A stretch of 15,675 nt of DNA, from contig MU657460.1 of the NCBI GenBank assembly GCA_026770575.1, positions 4,890 to 20,564 of the forward strand, read 5' to 3'. A model generated the notes under the pieces. The model was not told where the DNA came from and did not search any database. It saw nothing but the letters and a program-made list of their open reading frames with translations. Made by a program: the position numbers and the translations under genes. The DNA comes from Pelagophyceae sp. CCMP2097 (lineage: Eukaryota; Sar; Pelagophyceae). Shown piece by piece: positions 1 to 7,344 of the stretch (within the stretch, counting starts at the first letter, position 1; each line of letters opens with the position of its first letter).

Positions 1-557
1 CACGAATGTACTGCTAAAGGCCTAGGATCTACTTCGTAAAAATACTCTAAGGATAAGATTTATTTGGCTCCTGTTTTAGCTTGTTTTTGTAATCCTTTGA
101 GATTCCGCGTCCTCTCCAGCCCCAAGTCGGGCGCCGGTGACGCAGCCGCTTTGGCAGGGCCCAGCCAAGCCCCAGACCTGCCCTGTAAGCCCCCAAACAC
201 GCTCGGAGGGGGGGGCAGTGGTGCGAATGGCGAAAGGCCCTGGGTCGTTGCAACTGCCAACATTCTAAATTACAAGAGCGCGCCGGAGGCACACGGAGGA
301 CCCGATTTCGAGCGAAGGATGCAGGCAAATCCCATTGCAATGCCCACGTAAATAATTAAAATTATTTAACTAATCGCTGAATTTCGCGGCCGACCAGATT
401 CGAACCTGTGAACACCTTCTTCTTATATGATGGTTCCAAATGAGGCTCCTGCTCGACCTCCACTCCCAATTTTAGCGATCGCATCAACCACCAATCAATG
501 AATTGGCCGAGTTGCTGTCCTTTCCTCCCAAAGGCGGAACCTCACGGATTTGCCCGT
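1..557. other. AT-richer intergenic stretch without a recognisable gene
   Basis: Short open frames exist on both strands but their translations look like chance: no domain, no consistent third-position GC, and they overlap each other. The only pattern seen is a Pol III B-box-like sequence on the minus strand at 394-406, listed separately. Confidence 0.5.
394..406 (-). promoter_or_regulatory. B-box-like (Pol III internal promoter) sequence, possible SINE or tRNA relic
   Basis: Read on the minus strand this is GGTTCGAATCTGG, matching 10 of the 11 bases of the classical B-box GGTTCGANTCC. The surrounding minus-strand sequence (470 down to 381) does not fold into a tRNA: no acceptor stem pairs and the T-stem has a mismatch. 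A poor A-box-like stretch lies about 50 nt upstream. It may be the tail of a tRNA-derived SINE or simply chance. Confidence 0.2.
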
Positions 558-601
558 GGACGGACGGACGGACGGACGGACGGACAGACGGACGAACAGA
601 C
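558..601. repeat. GGAC tetranucleotide microsatellite
   Basis: Six uninterrupted GGAC units followed by degenerate ones (GGACAGAC, GGACGAAC, AGAC). It lies in non-coding sequence. Confidence 0.9.
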
Positions 602-629
602 AAAATTGCCCCTTGTAATCCTCCAATCA

Positions 630-694
630 AAGGACCCGGAGGGCCCTTGCCGTAAACTGACGTTGATTAAACGGCAAGGACCCTTCGGGTCCTT
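630..694. repeat. Inverted repeat, 24-bp arms
   Basis: The left arm (630-653) and right arm (671-694) are reverse complements at about 22 of 24 positions, with a 17-nt AT-rich loop (654-670). The right arm contains its own hairpin, AAGGACCC-TTC-GGGTCCTT (676-694), followed by six A. No gene on either side obviously uses it as a terminator, so it fits the general foldback content of this AT-rich segment. Confidence 0.75.
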
Positions 695-794
695 AAAAAA
701 CGCTCTCTTAAGTATTTAGGAATTCTAACGCTTGATATTGCATTCTTTCCGAAAGACCTGCAGCTGTGCGGCGGAGCGGGAGTGGGTCCTAGCA

Positions 795-1148
795 CCGATT
801 TCGAGAGACAGAGAGGAAACCTCGCATTTGGAGTTTATCGAGCACCCATCTTGGATAGCCGGGCTAAAATGCACCCGACTTGGATAGCCGGGTGCGCACC
901 GCGAAGCCGGACTATCCGATACCAAGTCCCATTGAATTGCGCGAGGCGCTTGCCGACTATACCTACCGAAACTAGAGTGGACCCTGTCGGCAAACTACCA
1001 GCACAATTCGATGGGACTTGGTATTGGATAGTCCGGCTTCGCGGTGCGCACCCGGCTATCCAAGTTGGGTGCATTTTAGCCCGCTGTTGGCTGCGCTACG
1101 AGCGATAAATCCCAAATGCGAGATCTCCTCTCTGTCTCTCGAAATTGG
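795..1148. mobile_element. 354-bp foldback element (near-perfect long hairpin)
   Basis: The left arm (about 795-957) and right arm (about 986-1148) are reverse complements over nearly their whole length, with only 28 nt (958-985) between the innermost paired blocks TTGCCGAC and GTCGGCAA. The main disagreement is a block near 843-870, where the left arm carries an extra near-copy of the motif CTTGGATAGCCGGG. The outer ends read CCGATTTCGAGAGACAGAGA on the left and its near reverse complement on the right, directly followed by a run of G that spans 1147-1158. No target-site duplication is obvious. Overlapping open frames on both strands are by-products of the symmetry. It is a foldback or MITE-type element, or a source of long dsRNA. 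Confidence 0.85.
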
Positions 1149-1158
1149 GGGGGGGGGG

Positions 1159-1880
1159 TGAATAAATTGAACCCCTTATACACCTTCGTCCTTATCGCCA
1201 AACTACTGAACTTGCGAGTGAAGTTGCGGTGGCATTTGCGGTGATATACCATTGGCATTTGTCTGAACTTTCGAGAAAATAAATTCTTTCGGTAACGTGT
1301 ATATCCATAACCCATACACGAAAGTACTGGTCGAGGCCACTTTTGCAAATATCTCAATAAGAAATTTGTCAGATTTGACTCAGACCTAAAATGCCTTACT
1401 GAGATATTTTGCGCAGAAATCGTGCTTTCTGAGAAAGGTCGGAATTAAACCCGCCCAGCTATGAATTTGGGGTAAGAGCAAGCTGGGGCTCGCGTGGAAT
1501 GCCTGGCAGTCCGGCTTGGAACGACCGACCTCCGCGACTCGCTGCAATATCAAAAAAATCCAATCTTCTCCCCAAATCTTCGGCATATCGCCACGTTTGC
1601 AAACGAAGAGGCCCCCTCTTCGTCGCGTTCCCGTTGTTTTGGGGTGGTGTTAAGATCCATGGGATTCCACGGGGCCGGACGAGGCTTTTTCTATGGCTGT
1701 CGAGGACCGTCTATAGGGCCGTCAGAGGCTGACGAGGGTCGTCTTTGGGGCTGTCAGAGGCTTCGAGGTGGCGTCTCGAGGGCCGGCGTCTGATCCCGGG
1801 CGGCGCGGCGCTTTACAAAGTTACGCCGTTGTATCGCGGATTAAGTATCGTGGTACAATTGTAAGTATTGGGAGTAGGAA
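1159..1880. other. Intergenic region with a degenerate minisatellite
   Basis: No supportable gene was found. A short hairpin (CGTGTAT / ATACACG, 1296-1320) is present. At about 1693-1793 there are roughly three degenerate units of about 31 bp sharing the core GTCAGAGGCT and ending in GTCGTCT or GCGTCTC. Open frames crossing this part reflect the repeat rather than a recognisable protein. Confidence 0.5.
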
Positions 1881-1914
1881 AGTCCTAGGAATAATGAATG
1901 GAATTCCTAGGACT
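1881..1914. repeat. Perfect 12-bp inverted repeat
   Basis: AGTCCTAGGAAT (1881-1892) and ATTCCTAGGACT (1903-1914) are exact reverse complements around a 10-nt loop. Further CCTAG and GGAGT words flank it. It is non-coding; it could be part of a degraded foldback element. Confidence 0.8.
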
Positions 1915-2263
1915 CCTAGTGTATCGGGATCAGTACCGGGGTGAGGCGTGAGGGTTTGATTTAATATCCCGGGGAGAGCAGACGCGGCGAGCCACGTGCA
2001 GTCGAGGGGGCCTGCGCAGGAGCGACTGGTCATCCACCCCGGAGGGCTTCGGCCGTTCTGCCTCGCTGCCGGGTACGTCCCCACTCGCTGCATTCGGGCG
2101 TGCGTCGACGGCTGTTGTGTCTCCTCGGCGGCTCATGGCAACACGGGCGGATTTGTTTTCGCCACCGAAGCGGCACGTTTATCGGGCAGTAAAAATCCTA
2201 TCTGGAGGTTCCAAGCTTAAGTTCATATAGTCTTAATAGCAAATTATTTGGTTTAATATTGTA

Positions 2264-2875
2264 CTGGAGGGCTCAGCCACTTTGCCGGTCAAGGGGCCTG
2301 GGCCAAAAAAAACGAACCTGCGGTTCCGCATACCGGACCGGCAAACCTTAACGGCATTTATGGACTTTTCTTAAAAATTCAAATCAAAATTTCAAATAAT
2401 GCGTTGATCGTTTTAAATTTTGACCTTGCCTTTGACTCGCCCAAGAAGAACAAGCTCAACGCCGTCGCTTGCAGTGCCGCTTCCCGAGTTGCTCGTCGCA
2501 GCACGATGCGTCGTCTCGGGCGGGCGGCTGACTCTGACGACGACGATATGCCGGCCCTTTCCGACTTCGACGTCGCCGGCGTGCGCTTCGACGGAGACGC
2601 TTTTCACGTCTCGGCGCACGTCATGGCAAAATTTGGCATCGGCGTCGAGGTTTGCGACGACGAGACGCGCGCCAACATGCTCTTTACGGCGGCGCAGCTT
2701 TTTCCAAGGCCCTGAAAACTTCGCGACGCGCCTGTAAATTTCGCGGCGGCGGTTGCTGGAGTGCGCGGTCCGGCACCGGCATTTGCGGACTTTTAAATGT
2801 TTGCCGGATTTTCATTTGGACTTGGCTGATTGGCCCCGGATTTTGACCAAACGGCAAAGTGGCTGAGCCCTCCAG
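2264..2875. mobile_element. Non-autonomous TIR DNA transposon (MITE-like), TA-flanked
   Basis: The ends are exact inverted repeats: CTGGAGGGCTCAGCCACTTT continuing to GCCG at 2264-2287, and its reverse complement at 2852-2875. Both are bordered by TA (2262-2263 and 2876-2877), which fits a TA target-site duplication as in Tc1/mariner-like elements. Looser similarity continues inward (GGTCAA and GGGGCC blocks). Subterminal near-direct repeats GGCATTTATGGACTTTTC (about 2353) and GGCATTTGCGGACTTTTA (about 2779) occur at either end. It is too short to encode a transposase and none is seen. The interior changes sharply from AT-rich to GC-rich at about 2440-2720. Confidence 0.85.
2506..2715 (+). 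CDS. Open frame inside the TIR element, possible captured gene fragment
   Basis: This 69-residue frame starts at an ATG; the same frame is open back to about 2404. It contains an acidic stretch SDDDDMPALSDFD and then a mixed segment ending near TRANMLFTAAQLF. Third positions are strongly G or C, as in the host genes further right, whereas the rest of the element is AT-rich. I do not recognise the family and see no transposase motif. It could be a fragment of a host gene picked up by the element, a remnant of an element-encoded protein, or non-expressed sequence. No splice signals were needed to keep it open. Confidence 0.3.
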   Translation: MRRLGRAADSDDDDMPALSDFDVAGVRFDGDAFHVSAHVMAKFGIGVEVCDDETRANMLFTAAQLFPRP

Positions 2876-2877
2876 TA

Positions 2878-3206
2878 ATCTTACCAAAAAATGGTAATAA
2901 TTGATAACAATTTCCTCAGTTCAATGTTTAGCTTTCACTTCACCTGAGGTGCAAAGTTTGTTTTTTTCTAATCAACGAAACGACCAAAATTACATGCAGG
3001 ATTGGATTTTTAACACTCACTTAACTCCCTCTCTAGAGGTAGGATGAGTGTGCATATCCGAAAATCCGGAAAATACTTGCATTAAGATTTTCAAGATTTT
3101 CCTTCGATCCGTTGCCACGTACGCCCACACCAAGATATACAATTGTATCCTTTTCCCTTCAACGACACGCAGCAACCACAGGTTATTCGAACCGCAGCTC
3201 CCAAAG
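2878..3206. other. Intergenic / 5' region of the zinc-finger gene
   Basis: AT-rich and without a gene. It lies between the TIR element and the ATG at 3207, so it must contain the zinc-finger gene's promoter and leader. No TATA box or initiator could be assigned confidently. Confidence 0.4.
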
Positions 3207-5097
3207 ATGCCCGAGACGCACCGCGGCCTCGACAAGTTCCGGCGATACGGCGCCGTCTGCGGCCGCACGTCGCGCACGCTCGGCGCCGGCAAATTCCAGG
3301 TGCGGTGTGCTGGATGTTCCTCTGGTTCTTTTCCACCTTTCGCCCGCCCGGTGCCCGCGCACGCCTGGCGCAGGCGCAGGCGTGCCCGAACTCGCGGAGC
3401 GTGTGCAAGGACCTCCGCTGCCGCGGCACGATCCGCCGCGGCGAGCTGCGACTCGGGAAAGTGGCTCCGTCGCTATGCCCGTCGGGCTTCTCGCGCAAGG
3501 TGGCGTGGTACCACGTCGACTGCCTGTTCGAAGCGTTTAAAAGGGTGAGTGTCTGTGGTTGCTCCGTTGCCTCGCGTTTCTCAAGAGAACGAGACCAAAA
3601 GAGGGCTCTGGGAGCGTGCGTGCCCCGAGGAGCGGGTGACGGCTCGGAGAGACTCGCGGGGGGGCGTGCGGGCCGCTGTGCGGCGCGCGCGCGCCTCTTC
3701 AAGAGAGTGCCTCGCCGCGGACGCCTCTGCGGCACGTTCGCAACGTCCTTTCACGCTCCACGCATGTAGTCGTCGTACGTCACCAAGACGCTCACGGACC
3801 TCAGCGACCTCGAGCTCGTCGGCGACGACTTGGACGCGCTCCGCGACCTCGTCGCCTACAAGGTGTGGGGCCTGGTTGAGATTCGTTCAAGTCCAAAGGT
3901 TGAATGGAACAAAAGACCGCCCGACAAGCACCGTGACTCCTCGTCGCCTTGGCCTTCGCCGCGACGCGCGCTCGCAGGTCGGCGCACAGATCGCGATGCA
4001 CCTTGCGGATCGAGCGAATCGCAAGCGGAAGAGGGACCGCGTCAAGGAAGAAGAGGGTGATTCCTGCGACTCGGACGTCGAAACCCGCGAAACGTGGTAC
4101 GTCCGCCACGTCCGACATGCACCCGGCATCGCCGCGTGAGGGGAGAGGCGCGGTCTCTGCGTCGGCACCGGCCGGCCGCCGAGCCGACGAGAATCGTGCC
4201 TTTGGTCGGCGCTCTCGTGGCCTCCGACTCGGAGTCCGATTGCGGCCCCAGAGTGTTTTCCAAGGGGCCTCTTGCGCCCGTGCCGCGCCGCGCCTTCACT
4301 GCTTTGGTAGGTGGACGGCGGACGCGCAGTGGATGGCGGACGTGGCGTGCTGCGCGGCGCAAGACGATGGCGGCCGCGGCTCCGAGCCTCTCGCGGCTGC
4401 AGCGCCGGAGCCGGAGACGCGCGCCTTGCAGGGTGGCGACGACTCAGACGCTAAAAGCTGCCAGACGTGGTACGTCCGCCGCGTCCGACACGCACCCGGC
4501 GTCGCCGCGCGAGGGGAGAGGCGCGGCCCTTTTGTGGCCTAGGGAGTGCTTTCCGATGGGCCTCTTCCGCCCGCGCCTCGACTGCTTGGCTAGGTGGACG
4601 GCGGACGTGCTGTGGACGACAGACGTGGCGTGCTGCGCGGCGCAACGCGAAATCGACGTCGGCTCCGAGCCTCCCGCAGCCGCGGCGCCGGAGACGCGCG
4701 CCTCGCCGCGAGGCGACGACCCGGACGCCGAAAGTTGCCAGACGTGGTACGTCCGCCGCGTCCGACACGCACCCGGCATCGCCACGCGAGGGGAGAGGCG
4801 CGGCCCTTTGTGGCCTCAGATTGCGGCCTCGAGTGCTTTCAGATGGGTTCCTTCTGCTCGCGCCTCGACTGCTTGGCTAGGTGGACGGCGGACGTGCTGT
4901 GGACGACAGACATGGCGTGCTGCGCGGCGCAACACGACGGCGGCTTCGAGCCTCCCGCAGCCGCGGCGCCGGAGACGCGCGCCTCGCGGCAACTGGCGGC
5001 GGCGCGCACGCAGGCGGACGCTGACGCCGCCGAGGCCGTGAGCCCGCGCTCCGTCGAGCATTTCTTCGAGGACCGCCTCGCGTCGCTCGTCATTTAA
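3207..5097 (+). CDS. PARP-type zinc-finger protein with tandemly duplicated exons
   Basis: Predicted exons are 3207-3299, 3374-3544, 3770-3862, 3978-4096, 4311-4469, 4594-4746 and 4881-5097, giving 334 residues with all phases agreeing. Residues 32-88 form a PARP-type zinc finger: RSVCKDLRC, then GELRLGK, then WYHVDC, with candidate zinc ligands C42, C47, H78 and C81. Exon 3 continues as in other zf-PARP proteins (KTLTDLSDLE...LRDLVAYK). A basic cluster (NRKRKRDRVK, about 133-142) could be a nuclear localisation signal, followed by an acidic stretch. The last exons carry copies of a unit containing WTAD..W..D.ACCAAQ and D.DA.SCQTW. Such fingers bind DNA breaks or nicks in PARP1 and DNA ligase III; no catalytic domain is present here. 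C42-C47 spacing is C-x4-C rather than the usual C-x2-C. An alternative acceptor 6 nt downstream (3380) would delete two residues. Confidence 0.75.
4091..4990 (+). repeat. Tandem duplication of exon plus intron units
   Basis: Donor sites TGGTACGTCCGCC recur at 4095, 4468 and 4745, and acceptors of the form TAG|GTGGACGGCGGACG recur at 4311, 4594 and 4881. Both exon sequence (159 and 153 bp, plus the start of the last exon) and intron sequence (214, 124 and 134 nt) are repeated with high identity. The first intron of the set carries about 90 nt of extra sequence. Every boundary lies in the same phase, so copies can be added or lost without a frameshift. Confidence 0.85.
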
Positions 5098-5181
5098 CTC
5101 TCCACGAGTCGGGGCCTCAACGTGGCCTCGACATTAAATTTGCACATATTCCCTCAATGATCTCGACCCTCACGCCTCACT

Positions 5182-5198
5182 CGAAGAGCCTCTCTTCG
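5182..5198 (-). terminator. Hairpin downstream of H2A, possible 3'-end signal
   Basis: CGAAGAG-AGG-CTCTTCG on the minus strand is a perfect 7-bp stem with a 3-nt loop, about 95 nt after the H2A stop. It resembles in place, but not in sequence or loop size, the animal and algal histone mRNA stem-loop (6-bp stem, 4-nt loop, GGCTCTTTTNAGAGCC type). No counterpart of the same sequence is seen after H2B. Confidence 0.35.
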
Positions 5199-5290
5199 TC
5201 GCGTGTCCTTCGTTGTGGGTGTTAAGAAACACCGGTGGAAGGAACGCGCCGTCTCGGAGGAAGCTCCGCAGCATCGTCGGCGCCGCAGAT

Positions 5291-5689
5291 TTACTCCTCC
5301 GACTCCTTGCCCTCGGTCTTCTTCGGGAGGAGCACGGCGTGGATGTTCGGGAGCACGCCGCCCGAGGCAATGGTGACGCCGCCGAGGAGCTTGTTCAGCT
5401 CCTCGTCGTTGCGCACGGCGAGCTGGAGGTGGCGCGGCACGATGCGCGCCTTCTTGTTGTCGCGCGCCGCGTTTCCGGCGAGCTCGAGGATCTCGGCGCA
5501 GAGGTACTCGAGGACCGCGGCGAGGTACACGGGCGCGCCGGCGCCGATGCGCGTGCAGTACTTGCCCTGCTTGAGGTAGCGGCCGATGCGGCCGACGGGG
5601 AACTGGAGGTCAGCCTTGGAGGCCCTGGACGTGGCCTTCTCGCCGCCCGTCTTGCCCTTGCCGCGGCCGCCCTTGCCCTTGCCAGACAT
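5291..5689 (-). CDS. Histone H2A (core, replication-type)
   Basis: This 132-residue protein is intronless, starts [16 protein letters not shown] and shows the complete H2A fold: [18 protein letters not shown], the acidic-patch residues in [13 protein letters not shown] and NDEELNKLL, and the docking segment [21 protein letters not shown]. It packages DNA as an H2A-H2B dimer in the nucleosome. The tail ends KTEGKESEE and has no SQ motif, so it is not an H2A.X type; it also lacks H2A.Z features. It is divergently paired with H2B with 378 bp between the start codons, and tail-to-tail with the zinc-finger gene. Confidence 0.98.
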   Translation of the reverse strand: MSGKGKGGRGKGKTGGEKATSRASKADLQFPVGRIGRYLKQGKYCTRIGAGAPVYLAAVLEYLCAEILELAGNAARDNKKARIVPRHLQLAVRNDEELNKLLGGVTIASGGVLPNIHAVLLPKKTEGKESEE

Positions 5690-6067
5690 GGTGTCGAAGT
5701 GTGTGGTGAGACGGAAGTGCGAGTGTGCTGGAGTGCTGGCCTTCGTCGAGGAACGCGGCCGTGCGACATCGGCTGCTGCGCTCCGGAATCACAACAATCC
5801 GTTGGACTCGAAATCGACGAGGCCGAAGCCGCGCGGGGAGGAGGATTGAATAGAACGCCCTGGCATCGCGATGGAGTTGCCCCGGGCGCCTCCAAGCAGC
5901 CACCCAGCCGCGAGGGCCCGCCAGACACCGCGAACATGAAGAGTTCCGTTTGAATATATGGGCTGCTGCGCAATGCTGTGCTTCGGTATCACAAGCTTCG
6001 GGTCAAAACACTTTTCTGCTCGACCTCGCAACGATCACTCGTCGCCTCGAAGCACCCCATAGCAACC
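5690..6067. promoter_or_regulatory. Shared divergent promoter of H2A and H2B
   Basis: GGCTGCTGCGC followed by CGGAATCACAA occurs at 5771-5794, and GGCTGCTGCGC followed 10 nt later by CGGTATCACAA occurs at 5961-5994, both in the same orientation. A related AATCACAACAACCGG is found after H2B at 6509-6523, upstream of the next plus-strand gene. A TATA-like TGAATATATG lies at 5951-5960, about 110 bp before the H2B ATG. No CCAAT box was found. The repeats are candidate shared control elements; their function is inferred. Confidence 0.6.
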
Positions 6068-6430
6068 ATGGCCAAGACCCCGTCGAAGAAGAGCGCCAAG
6101 GCGCCGAAGAAGGCCGCCGAGGGCAAGAAGAAGAAGAAGAAGCGCGTCGAGTCGTACTCGACGTACATCTACCGCGTCCTGAAGCAGGTCCACCCGGACA
6201 CGGGCATCTCCAAGAAGAGCATGTCGATCGTGAACTCGTTCATCAACGACATCTTCGAGCGCATCGCGCTCGAGGCCTCCAAGCTCGGCCGCTATTCGAA
6301 GAAGGCGACCATGTCGTCGCGCGAGATCCAGACGGCCGTCCGCCTCATGCTCCCCGGCGAGCTCTCCAAGCACGCCGTATCCGAGGGCACCAAGGCCGTC
6401 ACCAAGTTCACCAGCGCCGGTACTGCCTAA
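6068..6430 (+). CDS. Histone H2B
   Basis: This 120-residue intronless protein begins [16 protein letters not shown], has a lysine-rich tail, and then the H2B fold: [37 protein letters not shown], and [20 protein letters not shown]. The C-terminal [15 protein letters not shown] contains the lysine (in GTKAV) equivalent to the conserved H2B monoubiquitination site. The start at 6068 follows AGCAACC; an upstream in-frame ATG at 5978 would add 30 residues that do not belong to the family. It partners the divergent H2A gene. Confidence 0.98.
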   Translation: MAKTPSKKSAKAPKKAAEGKKKKKKRVESYSTYIYRVLKQVHPDTGISKKSMSIVNSFINDIFERIALEASKLGRYSKKATMSSREIQTAVRLMLPGELSKHAVSEGTKAVTKFTSAGTA

Positions 6431-6653
6431 GCAGCTCCGCCGCCGAACCGAGGCGCACGGCTCATCGTCGGCAAGGACGACGACGCTTCGCGACTCGAAC
6501 GACGACAAAATCACAACAACCGGTATTTCACAACACCACCCAACGACAACGGAAGTCCCAGTCTCGTTCTCTCGCGCCCCGGCCTCGGACGGGTTCGATG
6601 CATCATACGAAATCGAGCTTGTTCGGGATCCGGACCTTGCGGCACGAATCAGT

Positions 6654-6683
6654 CCTCCAGGTTCGAACCAGGGGGATCCTGGA
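6654..6683. repeat. Short inverted repeat upstream of the 6729 gene
   Basis: CTCCAGG and CCTGGAG pair across a 16-nt loop that itself contains the palindrome GGTTCGAACC. It sits about 45 bp before the ATG at 6729. It may be a leader structure or chance. Confidence 0.4.
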
Positions 6684-6728
6684 GTCGCATTCAGACAAGA
6701 CGGCGTGTGTCCAACGAATGGGGATGCC

Positions 6729-7308
6729 ATGTGCGAGCGGCTGAGCCGTCTCTTGGGAAACCCGACGAAACATGTTCAGCGATTGCGCCTAGAGAGAGAG
6801 CGACGCGGCGGCCCTGACGGCGAGGCGGCCCCGCTGGAGCATGACTCGCTGAGCGCCGCCGCGCCGGCCGCCGACGTCGAGCGCCTCGGCATAGACGACG
6901 TCGACGCCGCGCCGCGCCGCGCCGCGCGCGGCGCGTCCGCCGCGCTGCGGCGGCAGCTCGAGGTGGCGCGATGCGCAGCGGCGGCGCGCGACGCCGCCGA
7001 CGTCGAAAAGCTGGTCACGACGCGCGCCGACGTCGAGATGGTTTTCTTGGAACTATTTTCGCGGCAGCGCGAAGAGACGCGGTGCGCAGCGGCGGCGCGC
7101 GACGCCGCCGACGTCGAGCAGCGGCGCTTCTCGCGCATCAATCGAATTATGCTTCCGGGCTCGTGCTGTGTCGGTCTGCCTCATTCTGTCCTTTGGCGGC
7201 GCCATCTTTCACCCCCTCTTCAACTTGTGGATCTTCGCCGTCGCCTGCTTCAACTTCGCCGTGGCGTGGGACGAGACAACAAAGGCCCTCCAAGGCCTCG
7301 AAGGATGA
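6729..7308 (+). CDS. Uncertain protein: coiled/alanine-rich region plus C-terminal membrane segment
   Basis: From the ATG at 6729 the frame encodes a charged, alanine-rich, probably helical protein (MCERLSRLLGN..., then repeats of RCAAAARDAADVE). The hydrophobic C-terminal part, FGGAIFHPLFNLWIFAVACF followed by NFAVAWDETTKALQGLEG and a stop at 7306-7308, is in another frame. A 40-nt GTGCGC...GAGCAG intron at 7082-7121 would join them (exons 6729-7081 and 7122-7308, 179 residues). The putative intron is one of two exact copies of a 35-bp repeat (6972-7006 and 7083-7117). I do not recognise a family. One or two membrane helices are likely at the C-terminus. It ends only 36 bp from the end of the convergent glycosyltransferase gene. 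The hydrophobic part is more credible than the N-terminal part. Confidence 0.45.
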
Positions 7309-7344
7309 GGCGTGTGTCCCGTGACAGTGTCGTATGCGGTCAAT

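Noticed and set aside
381..470. tRNA gene on the minus strand
   Set aside because: Only the B-box-like stretch fits. No acceptor, D or anticodon stem can be drawn and the T-stem is mismatched.
558..601. CRISPR-like or regulatory repeat array
   Set aside because: It is a simple GGAC microsatellite without spacers, in a eukaryotic context.
3091..3735. A 214-codon minus-strand frame over the zinc-finger exons
   Set aside because: Arginine-rich antisense translation; the plus strand encodes the recognisable finger with splice signals.
4094..5041. A 315-codon uninterrupted plus-strand frame across the duplicated exons
   Set aside because: It is an arginine/alanine-rich translation of repeated GC-rich sequence. 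The spliced frame gives consistent phases, a shared start of each unit and continuity with the zinc finger.
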